This document shows, in pieces, positions 14,120-22,611 of a stretch of DNA of 62,442 nucleotides. The stretch comes from Ignavibacteria bacterium (lineage in GTDB: Bacteria > Bacteroidota > Ignavibacteria > Ignavibacteriales > Melioribacteraceae). The stretch spans positions 1 through 62,442 of the forward strand of contig JAAYAN010000198.1 of the NCBI GenBank assembly GCA_012719345.1, given 5' to 3'. Under the pieces are notes generated by a model, which did no database searches, was not told the DNA's origin, and saw only the letters and a list, made by a program, of their open reading frames with translations. Position numbers and translations under genes: made by a program. The first letter of the stretch is position 1. Each line of letters opens with the position of its first letter.

Positions 14120-14398
14120 ATGCCAAACAAAATTTCAGAAGAAGAAAAGAATAATTTATTCGAGCAAATCGAAAAGCATTCGCACCGCAGAGTGCTAATA
14201 CAAAGCACAATTGAAAGAACTCAAAGAGATGGATTAATCCCTGCTGACGTAGAATCCGACTTACTCCAGTTAGAATTAGTTGAGATTTACGAACGAATCA
14301 ACAAAGCAAATAGCGAAGCTATTATTCCGCTGCTTATTCAGGCAAGGAATGAAGAAGACCAAACTATTTACAATCTTTTTTCAAGAATGAAGAGTTGA
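14120..14398 (+). CDS. Hypothetical helical protein
   Basis: 92 residues, predicted all-helical and charged, possibly a short coiled coil. AAAGGGCTACG precedes the ATG. No recognised family. Immediately followed by a small membrane protein gene. Confidence 0.6.
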   Translation: MPNKISEEEKNNLFEQIEKHSHRRVLIQSTIERTQRDGLIPADVESDLLQLELVEIYERINKANSEAIIPLLIQARNEEDQTIYNLFSRMKS

Positions 14399-14400
14399 TT

Positions 14401-14547
14401 ATGAGACCAGTGAAAGTAAAAAAACTGCATTATCTCTCTCCTATAGAATTGAGAGTAATACGCAAAGCTCAACGCATTATATATGCAAGCTTATTTTTAG
14501 CATTATCTATAATTATTTATATTTTTTTAACAATATTAGGAGAATGA
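14401..14547 (+). CDS. Small membrane protein
   Basis: 48 residues: a basic N-terminal half with a KLHYLSPIELR stretch, then a hydrophobic helix (YASLFLALSIIIYIF). Ends two bases before the ATPase start. Function unknown. Confidence 0.5.
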   Translation: MRPVKVKKLHYLSPIELRVIRKAQRIIYASLFLALSIIIYIFLTILGE

Positions 14548-14548
14548 C

Positions 14549-15550
14549 ATGTTTAATATAGTGAAAGCTAATGAGCCACTAATAATTAAGAATGTAAATA
14601 TATTAATTTATGGCGAGCCAGGAGTTGGTAAAACCAGCTTAGCTAATACGGCTATAAATCCACTTACACTCGATTTTGATAATGGAATCCACAGGAGCGA
14701 TAACAGAAAAGATGTATTTGTTGTTGAAAACTGGAAAGTTGTTAATAACAATATGAATGACTTTATGAAGTTGCTTAGTGGTTACAACACAATAATTATC
14801 GACACCGTAGATACATTGCTTGATTATATGGGCGCCTGGATAATAGAGCAAACTCCCAGATATTCACAGCCAAAATATAAACTTCAGTTTTATGGCTCTT
14901 TGAAAGACGAGTTCGCAAAATTAATAGGAAGATTAAGGACACTCGGTAAAGATGTTGTATGTCTCGCACATATGAAAGAAAAAGATGAAGGCGATTTAAG
15001 AATCAAGCGCCCTGCAATAACAGGCGGGAGCTATGACCGGGTGATGCAACTTTCAGATTTTGTTGGATACCTGTTTATTAAGGATAACAAAAGAACTCTT
15101 GATTTTAATCCTACTGACTTCTGGTTCGGAAAGAATTCTGCTAAATTTGACCAATTGCAAGTCCCGGACTTTAAATCTAACCCAGACTTCTTATCTAATC
15201 TAATTATTGAGATGAAGAATTCAATCAACAAGCAAACACAAGCTCAAGCAGAATCAGTTATAACTATTACGAAATACAATCAAAGAATCCAAGATTCAAA
15301 GAAGCCAGAAGATTTCAATTTTTTAATGAGCGAAATGAGCAACCTTAAAAATGGTGTTAAAGTTCAGCTATGGGAAAATATGCAAAAGAAAGCAAATCAG
15401 CTTGGTTTTGAGTTCTTAAAGAAAGAAAAGAAGTTCGTAGCGAAGCAGGAAGAAGTTACCACTACCAAAGAACTCGAACAAGATAATATTGATGAGTATT
15501 TAGATAATACTGACAAAGTTGTAGCTGATGATTCTGATTTCATTTTCTAA
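14549..15550 (+). CDS. Phage RecA-like ATPase (AAA_24 / Sak4-like)
   Basis: 333 residues. Walker A is YGEPGVGKTS near residue 27, Walker B is TIIIDTVDTL near residue 83, and a sensor stretch VVCLAHMKEKDEG follows. This matches phage AAA_24/Sak4 proteins, which act as small RecA-like recombinases with single-strand annealing partners. The C-terminal tail is acidic (DDSDFIF), as in proteins that contact SSB-like partners. Next to a nuclease-ATPase fusion, it likely forms a recombination module. Confidence 0.85.
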   Translation: MFNIVKANEPLIIKNVNILIYGEPGVGKTSLANTAINPLTLDFDNGIHRSDNRKDVFVVENWKVVNNNMNDFMKLLSGYNTIIIDTVDTLLDYMGAWIIEQTPRYSQPKYKLQFYGSLKDEFAKLIGRLRTLGKDVVCLAHMKEKDEGDLRIKRPAITGGSYDRVMQLSDFVGYLFIKDNKRTLDFNPTDFWFGKNSAKFDQLQVPDFKSNPDFLSNLIIEMKNSINKQTQAQAESVITITKYNQRIQDSKKPEDFNFLMSEMSNLKNGVKVQLWENMQKKANQLGFEFLKKEKKFVAKQEEVTTTKELEQDNIDEYLDNTDKVVADDSDFIF

Positions 15551-15567
15551 GAAAGAGAGTAAATGTA

Positions 15568-17562
15568 ATGTATAGAATATCAACAACTACACTCGAAGCG
15601 TTTCGAAGATATTCAGCTGATTTGATGGATGAAGCAGAATTAGTGAAGCAAATTAAAGGCGAGTTTATTCCTTCTCAAAAAATGAAGTATGGAGTTGCTT
15701 TTCACGATATAATCGAAAATATTCATGACAGATTCGATGGGAATAAATTCATTGCGAAAAACAAAGTTGAGTTCAAATATGAATTAATAACTGAATGCTG
15801 GGCATATTTAAAAAAACAACTTGATTTTGATGTTGCAACAAAAGAAATTAAAACTACAAGAATTATTTCTATTGGAAATAACGATGTTGAGATTGTTGCT
15901 AAAGCCGACTTAATGTATGGCGATATTGTTTTTGAAAATAAAACACGCTGGGAACAACTGCCAGATTATTATGAATACTACGATTCTTATCAATGGCGAT
16001 TCTATCTTTATGTATTCAAATCGGAAAAAGCAGTTTACAATATTTTTACGATGTCCGATAAACAAAAAGATATTGAACTTCTTAGCAAAGATACATATAC
16101 ATTCGAGTACTATCCCTCATTAAACTATGATTGCACCAGTTTAGTTAGCAACTTTTTAGAATATATAAAATTGAGAAATTTAGAAGATTATTTTCTTACA
16201 ACACAACCAGAATTATTTAATAAATCTAATATAATAAATTTAAAGGAACCAAAAATGAATATTCAAAGAATTAGAATATCAAATATACTCGGGATAGAAG
16301 AATTAGAATTCTCACCCGGGATATTCACTGAAATTGAAGGTAAAAATGGAAGTGGAAAAACTTCTGTACTTGAATCAATAAAAACAGTTTTAAATGGAGG
16401 ACATGATGCTAAATTATTACGTAACGGGGCAGAAAAAGGCGAAGTAGTCCTGATACTTGATGATGGAGTAAGACTTTCAAAAACTGTAACTGAAAAGAAA
16501 TCAGAACTCTTAGTTGTAGATAGCGAAGGGTATAAACTTGATAAGCCAAAATCTTATATTGATACCTTAGTAGATATTCTTTCTGTTAATCCCATTCAAT
16601 TTTTGACTGCAGATAAAAAGAATAGAGTTAATTGCCTGCTTGAAGCAATTCCGATGAAGCTAACAAAAGAGCAAATTGAAAATTCTCTGAATGGTATGGG
16701 TGAGAAAGTAAAAGATGATTTGTCTGGACATGCTCTTGAAGCAATAACAAGAATTCATAAACAATTTTATGATGAAAGAACGGGCGTTAATCGAGCATTG
16801 AAAGAAAAATCCGCTACTTTATCACAAATGGAAAAATCTATACCTGTTATCAATTATTCTGGCAATGAATTAAAAGAAAAACTCAAAGTGCTGGACAATG
16901 AAAAGCAATCTATGGAAAACAAAAAAAATGAATTTTTGGAAAAAGCAACTAATATCAGAATTAGCAGATTTGATGAAGAAGAGCAAAAATTTCAGGAATC
17001 AATGAAAGTACTTAGAGAACTGCACGAAAGGAATAGAGAACAAATACAAACAGAATTCGAAACAAACAAACAGAGTATCCAATCAAAGTTTAATGAGAAG
17101 TATTTACCTTTGATTGAAGAACTATCGAAATTAAATGAACAATACTCTCATATATCATCTTTCGAAAAGCAAAAAGAAATTTTAAATCAATTTAAAACTG
17201 AGTGCGATCAACTTGAGAAAGATTCCAATAACCTTTCTGAAGCTCTTAATAAGCTAAATGATTTGAAAAACGATTTGCTGAACGATTTACCTTTGCCGGG
17301 GCTTGAGATTCTTGATGGAGATATTTATTATAACAAAGTTATGTTCGATAAACTAAATACTGCTAAACAGGTCGAATTATCGGTTGAAATTGCAAAGTTA
17401 AGAGCAAAAGACATCGGAATTATATGTGTTGATGGTATTGAACGACTTGATAATGAAACCTATCAAGAATTCAAAAAGAAAGCTATTGAATCGGGATTAC
17501 AGATGATAGTAACCAAGGTTGCAAATAGTGAATTAAAAATACGAAGCGAACAATTTAATTAA
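15568..17562 (+). CDS. Fusion of PD-(D/E)XK exonuclease and SbcC/RecF-like ATPase
   Basis: 664 residues. The N-terminal 220 residues look like a YqaJ/Cas4-type nuclease: a GVAFHDIIE helix, then AKADLMYGDIVFENKTRW with the catalytic D...ExK spacing, and a QWRFYLYVF strand. From M230 an SbcC/Rad50-like ATPase starts: Walker A GKNGSGKTS, a short coiled coil (about residues 410-560), a degenerate signature near LNTAKQVEL and Walker B IICVDGIERL. AAAGGAACC precedes the in-frame ATG at 16255, so a separate ATPase could also be made. Likely double-strand-end processing during phage recombination. Confidence 0.82.
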   Translation: MYRISTTTLEAFRRYSADLMDEAELVKQIKGEFIPSQKMKYGVAFHDIIENIHDRFDGNKFIAKNKVEFKYELITECWAYLKKQLDFDVATKEIKTTRIISIGNNDVEIVAKADLMYGDIVFENKTRWEQLPDYYEYYDSYQWRFYLYVFKSEKAVYNIFTMSDKQKDIELLSKDTYTFEYYPSLNYDCTSLVSNFLEYIKLRNLEDYFLTTQPELFNKSNIINLKEPKMNIQRIRISNILGIEELEFSPGIFTEIEGKNGSGKTSVLESIKTVLNGGHDAKLLRNGAEKGEVVLILDDGVRLSKTVTEKKSELLVVDSEGYKLDKPKSYIDTLVDILSVNPIQFLTADKKNRVNCLLEAIPMKLTKEQIENSLNGMGEKVKDDLSGHALEAITRIHKQFYDERTGVNRALKEKSATLSQMEKSIPVINYSGNELKEKLKVLDNEKQSMENKKNEFLEKATNIRISRFDEEEQKFQESMKVLRELHERNREQIQTEFETNKQSIQSKFNEKYLPLIEELSKLNEQYSHISSFEKQKEILNQFKTECDQLEKDSNNLSEALNKLNDLKNDLLNDLPLPGLEILDGDIYYNKVMFDKLNTAKQVELSVEIAKLRAKDIGIICVDGIERLDNETYQEFKKKAIESGLQMIVTKVANSELKIRSEQFN

Positions 17563-17572
17563 TAAAGAACTC

Positions 17573-17640
17573 GCAGTATAGCAGTTCCTCCCCTTATGCT
17601 GCAAACTTCTTAACAAGCTGCTATACTGCATATTATTTTA
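17573..17640 (+). terminator. Long-stem hairpin, terminator candidate
   Basis: GCAGTATAGCAG and CTGCTATACTGC form a perfect 12-bp stem across a 33-base loop just after the ATPase gene, followed by ATATTATTTTA. It may stop or attenuate transcription, or protect the mRNA 3' end. Confidence 0.55.
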
Positions 17641-17644
17641 GAAT

Positions 17645-17956
17645 ATGAAAAAAATTGATAAGAATAACGAATTATTTCCAAAGCCAAAAAAGTGGTTTCG
17701 TAAAGTGCTGTCTAAAAAGAAAATGACAAAAGAAGAAGCTGCTCGGGCTATCGAAGTAGCCAGAAAGCAAAAGATTGAGTTGGCAGAAGAAATGATACTA
17801 ACTTATCAGAATATTAAAGAATTATCTATAATTGACCTGTGGATACTTCATCAAGGTGGATTCGCAACGAAAGAAGCATATATTGAATATTGTAAACAAG
17901 AAATAGATTACTGGATCTGGAAAATCAGCGAAGATTACAGTAGATTTTTAAACTAA
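17645..17956 (+). CDS. Hypothetical protein
   Basis: 103 residues with a basic N-terminal half (WFRKVLSKKKM, then AARAIEVARKQKIEL) and aromatic-rich C-terminal helices. Helical throughout, no membrane segment. No recognised family; follows the recombination genes. Confidence 0.6.
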   Translation: MKKIDKNNELFPKPKKWFRKVLSKKKMTKEEAARAIEVARKQKIELAEEMILTYQNIKELSIIDLWILHQGGFATKEAYIEYCKQEIDYWIWKISEDYSRFLN

Positions 17957-17969
17957 AAGAGAGAGCTTT

Positions 17970-18263
17970 ATGACTACATTTGAAATCATATTGATAACTG
18001 CAATGGTATTGCTCGCAATAGCAATAATATTACTTTATTATAAAATACCTTATTTAAAAGGCAAAGTTGAAACGATAAATGAAATTTCAGTAAACATACT
18101 GAATTCACAGGGTAAGGCATTTGATAATCTAACAAAAATAATTGAGAATATCACTTATAAGCAGAAATATAATAACTACAATAAAAATAACAATTTTAAG
18201 CATTACGATAATAATTACAACAATAACTATAAAAAAGATTATGAAGCAGAACAAAACCAATAA
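17970..18263 (+). CDS. N-terminally anchored protein with Asn/Lys/Tyr-rich tail
   Basis: 97 residues. Residues 4-25 form one hydrophobic helix; the C-terminal 40 residues are low-complexity Asn, Lys and Tyr with repeated NNYNNN-like steps. AGAGAGC precedes the ATG. Function unknown. Confidence 0.55.
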   Translation: MTTFEIILITAMVLLAIAIILLYYKIPYLKGKVETINEISVNILNSQGKAFDNLTKIIENITYKQKYNNYNKNNNFKHYDNNYNNNYKKDYEAEQNQ

Positions 18264-18549
18264 AGATTTTCATTATGGAAAAAATTGAATAATTATTAAG
18301 AGGTGAGTTATGATATGATGATTTAGCATATAGCAGTTGGATTAGCATTTATGCTAAATAAATATACAAGATATTGCTTGTTCGTGTTTAGTCAAATTTC
18401 ATAAATACGGCTCTCTAATTAACAATTTCCTTATCAATTATTTAATTAAATCTGAGAGCCGTTATAATTGAAAAAAGCAGCAAAGAATTAAAAAAATAAG
18501 TGGTAGGCGGGTGATACTGCATACCATTTCAAAAAGGAGAAAAATTAAA
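18264..18549. other. Non-coding gap with two strong hairpins
   Basis: TTTAGCATA (18322-18330) and TATGCTAAA (18350-18358) are perfect inverted arms with a further TTAGCAT copy in the loop. ACGGCTCTC (18407-18415) and GAGAGCCGT (18454-18462) form a second long-range stem. Candidates for terminators, operators or a small RNA; no ORF of note. Confidence 0.55.
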
Positions 18550-18656
18550 ATGAAAAACGTAACATTGCAAAATGTGTATGAGCATAGAACAGATTTTGAA
18601 GCAGCTTGTAAAAAAGCAATATAAAAATATAATTCCAGAATTATTTAATTAGAAAG
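18550..18656 (+). repeat. Repeat block copy A with a 24-codon ORF
   Basis: The block starts with an ATG preceded by AAGGAG and encodes a 24-residue peptide (MKNVTLQNVYEH start) ending at 18624, then a conserved AT-rich tail up to the next gene. It is nearly identical to 20806-20907; the tail recurs at 21124-21165. The coding part keeps its frame in both copies. Confidence 0.7.
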
Positions 18657-18661
18657 GTTTT

Positions 18662-18967
18662 ATGAACGAAGCATTAGAATATGTTGAAAAAGCGGTGAAA
18701 GAGTTTTGCGATATACCGCCAGTAGAAGATTATAATACAGCAACAATAATCTTACTTTTGCAAAGCGGGCACTTTAAGTTAATTCAATCGGAAATTATTG
18801 AAAAAGTGTATATGGATAAAAAAGAAAAACATATTTACAAAATTAAAGATAAATTTATTTCTATAATTGTAAATTATAGGAGTGAAAATTATAATTGTTA
18901 CGTTGAAGAATACGATTTAACAACAATAAAATTTGCTACTCAAAAAGAAGTAACAATATGGGATTAA
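18662..18967 (+). CDS. Hypothetical protein
   Basis: 101 residues, mixed alpha/beta, no membrane segment. GAAAGG precedes the ATG. It follows repeat block A directly. No family recognised. Confidence 0.6.
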   Translation: MNEALEYVEKAVKEFCDIPPVEDYNTATIILLLQSGHFKLIQSEIIEKVYMDKKEKHIYKIKDKFISIIVNYRSENYNCYVEEYDLTTIKFATQKEVTIWD

Positions 18968-18971
18968 TATT

Positions 18972-19157
18972 ATGAAAATAACCGAAAGACAAATTTACAT
19001 ATTACTGGAAATAGCAAAAGATTCTTTATATATTCAAGATAATGGTAAGCTTTTTTCATATAGCCCAGAACAGCGGTGTGCTATTATTAATGAGATAATA
19101 TCTCAATTTAATGATGAATTAGTAAAAGTAGAAGAAAAGGAGATTAAAGATGTTTGA
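18972..19157 (+). CDS. Hypothetical small protein
   Basis: 61 residues. The start KITERQIYILLEIAKDSL looks like an amphipathic helix pair. Overlaps the next gene by eight bases. No family recognised. Confidence 0.55.
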   Translation: MKITERQIYILLEIAKDSLYIQDNGKLFSYSPEQRCAIINEIISQFNDELVKVEEKEIKDV

Positions 19158-19482
19158 TTTATTAGATTCAGAAGGTTATCCTACAATAGAATTTTTGGAA
19201 AATATAAAAAATGCTAAAGTAAATATTATAGAAATATTTTCAACTATTGCAGATGCTTTTCATTCTTCTGGCTACGGCAAAGCTAAATGGAGTAATAACA
19301 ATAAAAGATTGAAACTTATTACAGGTGGCTGGTCAGGGAATGAAGATATTAAAAGTGCAATGTTTGAAAATGTATTTATCTCAATTTGCTGGTGTGCTTC
19401 AGTTAGAGGTGGTGTAAGTATTTGGGATTTGAGGGAAATAAGAGAAAAAGAAATTAAAGATTTGCAAAATGAATATAAATAA
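19150..19482 (+). CDS. Hypothetical protein
   Basis: 110 residues with a Trp- and Gly-rich centre (LITGGWSGNEDI) and a late ICWCASVRGG stretch. The fold is not recognised. Coupled to its upstream neighbour by overlap; AAGGAG precedes the start. Confidence 0.6.
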   Translation: MFDLLDSEGYPTIEFLENIKNAKVNIIEIFSTIADAFHSSGYGKAKWSNNNKRLKLITGGWSGNEDIKSAMFENVFISICWCASVRGGVSIWDLREIREKEIKDLQNEYK

Positions 19483-19494
19483 AGGAGTTTTAAA

Positions 19495-20301
19495 ATGGAA
19501 AAAATAATTAAAGCACTTCAAAAGAGAAATAGAAAGCAATATTTATATTTCATTAAAAAAGTAATTGCACTTATGAAAGAAAAGAATCAACTTCAAAATG
19601 AATTCGAACAAAAGAATGAAGCTATGCAAAAGAAAATTCATTCTTTGATAGAAGAAAATTCTGAATTGAAAGGAATTAATGAAAGAGATTGTGAAAATCA
19701 TATAGATTTAATTATGAAATATAATACTCTTTCTGAAATATATAAAGAACTCGAAGAAAGGAATGAAGCTCTTTTAAAGGAAAATTCTGAATTGAAAAGT
19801 ATAAATGAAACAAAATTAATTAATATGCTATATAAAAATTATAGTGATATACAAGAATATAATTATAATATTAACAAAAATTCAAAAATTAAAGAATATA
19901 AAGATATATTTGAAGAGGCGGGAAAGATTTATAAAGGAACTAAAATAGCAGAAAAAGCATTAAAATTAGCTAAGTATAACGGTTGGCAACAAATTAATAG
20001 TTATAGTAATTTGAAGGAATATAAACATTTATCAACAAATAAATTAAAAACACAAAAAGATTTAATTGAGATTTATTCTTCCTTTGATAAGTTGATGGAG
20101 TTATTTGTCAATATCAATACAAATCAAATTCTTAGTTATTGGGCTGAAATTGATAGTAATAAAGTTTCTTTGTTTGATGAATATGTCAATGAAGAAACAT
20201 TTTTTTATGGTCAAAAATCAGATGATAATATATTACAACAATTCAAGGAAGCCCTTATAGACTGCTTGCTAAAATATTTTGAAATAACAACAGGAGAGTA
20301 A
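19495..20301 (+). CDS. Coiled-coil protein of unknown function
   Basis: 268 residues. Residues about 20-110 are heptad-rich with two ENSELK repeats (one after LIE, one after LLK), indicating an extended coiled coil. A more globular Trp-containing region follows. AAAGGAG precedes the ATG. No enzymatic motif is visible. Part of a run of small genes of unknown role. Confidence 0.65.
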   Translation: MEKIIKALQKRNRKQYLYFIKKVIALMKEKNQLQNEFEQKNEAMQKKIHSLIEENSELKGINERDCENHIDLIMKYNTLSEIYKELEERNEALLKENSELKSINETKLINMLYKNYSDIQEYNYNINKNSKIKEYKDIFEEAGKIYKGTKIAEKALKLAKYNGWQQINSYSNLKEYKHLSTNKLKTQKDLIEIYSSFDKLMELFVNINTNQILSYWAEIDSNKVSLFDEYVNEETFFYGQKSDDNILQQFKEALIDCLLKYFEITTGE

Positions 20302-20303
20302 TT

Positions 20304-20702
20304 ATGAAAATAGTTTTTGAAATACAATTTGAAGTTCTTAATGTAGATGAGATAGGCGAAACACTAAGAGAGGCATCTTTAGATAATTATATAATGGATG
20401 ACGGGATTAGGAATGTAATTAATTCTATGAAAGATGATTATGTTGAAAGTAGAAAAGCAATTATTGAAGATATAATAGATAAAATTTACATGGAGTTTGG
20501 AACAGAATGTGATGATTTACAATTATTCAATTTTTGTCATTTTGAAAGTTTTTTTGATGTTTATGCCGATACAGAAGAGGAGCTTGACAAATTGGAGGAT
20601 AAAGTTAAACAATATTTAAATAATCTTGACAAAGAATATGAGGATATTCTTGAAATTAATTATTATGTATCAGATAGGGGTTTGGAGGAGGAGAAAGATT
20701 AA
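20304..20702 (+). CDS. Acidic hypothetical protein
   Basis: 132 residues, strongly acidic (DTEEELDKLEDK stretch), mixed alpha/beta. GGAGAG precedes the ATG two bases after the coiled-coil gene. No family recognised. Confidence 0.6.
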   Translation: MKIVFEIQFEVLNVDEIGETLREASLDNYIMDDGIRNVINSMKDDYVESRKAIIEDIIDKIYMEFGTECDDLQLFNFCHFESFFDVYADTEEELDKLEDKVKQYLNNLDKEYEDILEINYYVSDRGLEEEKD

Positions 20703-20709
20703 AATGTAG

Positions 20710-20787
20710 ATGTTTATTTATGACCCAGATACTAAACAATATGAAATTATATTTGACAAACAAGAAAAAAAGTATTTAAGAAATTAA
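20710..20787 (+). CDS. Possible 25-residue peptide
   Basis: A short ORF (MFIYDPDTKQYEII start) following the acidic gene. The upstream GGAGGAG at the end of that gene could serve as ribosome-binding site. Weak evidence. Confidence 0.3.
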   Translation: MFIYDPDTKQYEIIFDKQEKKYLRN

Positions 20788-20805
20788 TAAAGAAAGGAAA
20801 ATATT

Positions 20806-20907
20806 ATGAAAAACGTAACATTGCAAAATGTGTATGAGCATAGAACAGATTTTGAAGCAGCTTGTAAAACATCAATATAAAAATATAATTCCAGAATTAT
20901 TTAACTA
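20806..20907 (+). repeat. Repeat block copy B with a 24-codon ORF
   Basis: Near-identical to 18550-18656: the same 24-residue reading frame (ending KTSI rather than KKAI) and the same AT-rich tail. GAAAGGAAAAT precedes the ATG. The differences cluster at the last codons and the tail end. Confidence 0.7.
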
Positions 20908-20915
20908 AAAAAAAT

Positions 20916-21125
20916 ATGACAAATAAAGAAGAAATAGCAAATATTTTGATTAAAAATATAGAAATAATCAGTGAGAAAATAGCACAAGAACCTTGTTCTT
21001 ATTGTCAAGCTATACAACTTGATTGTGGACGTTGTTCCGACAGAAGTAGATTTAAACTTGGAGGTGTATCTAAATTACTTGCAAACAAAATAACAGAACA
21101 GATATTAAATTGTTTTACAAATTAA
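20916..21125 (+). CDS. Small Cys-rich protein, possible zinc binder
   Basis: 69 residues. PCSYCQAI and DCGRCSDR give two CxxC pairs spaced 11 residues apart, a plausible zinc ribbon. No family recognised. Located between repeat copies B and C. Confidence 0.55.
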   Translation: MTNKEEIANILIKNIEIISEKIAQEPCSYCQAIQLDCGRCSDRSRFKLGGVSKLLANKITEQILNCFTN

Positions 21126-21165
21126 ACATCAATATAAAAATATAATTCCAGAATTATTTAATTAA
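21124..21165 (+). repeat. Repeat tail copy C
   Basis: Matches the AT-rich tail of blocks A and B (including TATAATTCCAGAATTATTTA, itself a near palindrome), without the 24-codon ORF. It lies just after the Cys-rich gene, so that gene is bracketed by repeat copies, as if inserted by duplication or recombination. Confidence 0.7.
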
Positions 21166-21217
21166 ATCATACAATAAATTAGTTGCACCTTATTTTAAAA
21201 GAAAGGAAATAAAAAAT

Positions 21218-22201
21218 ATGAAATTAGAAGAAATAGGTTTTTATTCATTATCAGATGAGCGTGTATTAAATACATCTGGAACTTCACAAATGAAAAGATG
21301 TGAAATGATTATAACAGAATATTGTAATTTTAGATGTCCTTATTGTAGAGGATTAAAAGCAGATATATATGGCAAAAGGAAAATAAAAGAACTATCTTTT
21401 AAAGAAATAAAACACAATATAGATTTATGGTGTTTAAACGAACCGTTAGAAAATATTAGATTTTCAGGAGGCGAACCAACGCTGCATAAAAGCATAGTAG
21501 GAATTGTTAAATATGCAAAACACAAAGGAATAAAAAGAATTGCTATATCTACAAATGGCTCAAATAAAATAGAACTTTACAAACAACTAATAGACGCTGG
21601 CTGCAATGATTTCTCAATTTCTTTAGACGCTTGCTGCTCTGCCGATGGTGATATAATGTCTGGTAAAATAGGTAGCTGGGAAAAAGTAGTTGAAAACATT
21701 AAAGAAATATCAAAACTAACTTACGTAACCGTTGGAGTTGTTTTAACTCCTGAAAATATTGATAAAACAATAGAAACTATTCGTTTTGCACATAAACTTG
21801 GAGTAGCAGATATTCGTATTATTTCTGCTGCCCAATGGAATGAACCAATACCAAGATTGAATGAAGTTGAAACTGAAATAAAAGATGCACATCCAATATT
21901 GAAATATAGAATTAATAATTTTATGAATGGAAGAAACGTTCGAGGTATAAGTGAAAAGGATTCAAATAAATGCGCTTTAGTTTTAGATGATTCGGTTATT
22001 GCTGGTGATTATCATTTCCCTTGCGTAATTTATATGAGAGAAAAAGGTGAACCAATAGGCAAAGTTTCAGAAGCAATGAGAAAAGAAAGAATAGAATGGT
22101 TCAAAGAACACGATAGTTTTAAAGATGAAATATGCCGTGAAATGTGTCTTGATGTTTGTCGGGATTATAACAATAAATATAGAGAGTTATGTTTAAAATA
22201 A
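21218..22201 (+). CDS. Radical SAM enzyme with C-terminal Cys cluster
   Basis: 327 residues. CNFRCPYC (near residue 34) is the CxxxCxxC [4Fe-4S] site of radical SAM enzymes, FSGGEPTLH (near 83) binds the SAM methionine, and AISTNGS (near 108) is another core strand. The C-terminal part has at least six Cys (CREMCLDVC and others), suggesting a SPASM/twitch-type auxiliary cluster used by enzymes that modify peptides or proteins. The next gene, a GGDEF protein, overlaps its end. Substrate unknown. Confidence 0.88.
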   Translation: MKLEEIGFYSLSDERVLNTSGTSQMKRCEMIITEYCNFRCPYCRGLKADIYGKRKIKELSFKEIKHNIDLWCLNEPLENIRFSGGEPTLHKSIVGIVKYAKHKGIKRIAISTNGSNKIELYKQLIDAGCNDFSISLDACCSADGDIMSGKIGSWEKVVENIKEISKLTYVTVGVVLTPENIDKTIETIRFAHKLGVADIRIISAAQWNEPIPRLNEVETEIKDAHPILKYRINNFMNGRNVRGISEKDSNKCALVLDDSVIAGDYHFPCVIYMREKGEPIGKVSEAMRKERIEWFKEHDSFKDEICREMCLDVCRDYNNKYRELCLK

Positions 22202-22608
22202 TAAAAAAATGGAAAGAATTAGAATACTTAGCTTATCACGATTCTTTAACTGGGCTGCTTAATCGGAATTGGCTATATAAGAATATTAATAATATTAAGA
22301 CAAAGTATGTTTATTTTATTGATATTAATAACTTGCACAAAATTAACGAAAAAGGTCATACATTTGGAGACGAATATATGAAAAATATAATAGCAACTAT
22401 AAAACATAATGGAACGCTTTTAAGATATGCTGGTGATGAATTTATTCTGTTTTCAAATTACGAAAATGAAGTTAAAACTAATAAATATTATTCTGTTGGA
22501 TTTTCAGAAGTAAATCAAAATTTAATAGAAGCTATTCAAAAAGCAGATAACGAAATGATAAAATCAAAAAAATATAGTAAAACAAAATTAATAAATAATG
22601 AAAGGTAA
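22189..22608 (+). CDS. Minimal stand-alone GGDEF-domain protein
   Basis: 139 residues. HDSLTGLLNRN near residue 18 is the diguanylate cyclase entry motif. FIDINNLHKIN carries the metal Asp and substrate Asn, YAGDEFILF (near residue 84) is the active-site loop (AGDEF in place of GGDEF), and ADNEMIKSKK is the late AD-x-x-M motif. The segment between GGDEF and the final motifs is about 35 residues shorter than in ordinary domains, and there is no RxxD inhibitory site. Catalytic residues look intact, so nucleotide cyclase or oligonucleotide synthesis is possible; no sensor domain is attached. Confidence 0.83.
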   Translation: MFKIIKKWKELEYLAYHDSLTGLLNRNWLYKNINNIKTKYVYFIDINNLHKINEKGHTFGDEYMKNIIATIKHNGTLLRYAGDEFILFSNYENEVKTNKYYSVGFSEVNQNLIEAIQKADNEMIKSKKYSKTKLINNER

Positions 22609-22611
22609 ATT

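Noticed and set aside
21218-22201. Prokaryotic viperin (antiviral radical SAM)
   Set aside because: Apart from the general CxxxCxxC motif, no viperin-specific motif was recognised, and the C-terminal Cys cluster is more like SPASM/twitch enzymes.
22189-22608. Cas10-like minimal CRISPR polymerase (mCpol)
   Set aside because: The DxLTGLxNR entry motif and AGDEF loop are those of diguanylate cyclases; mCpol cannot be excluded without structure comparison but is not favoured.
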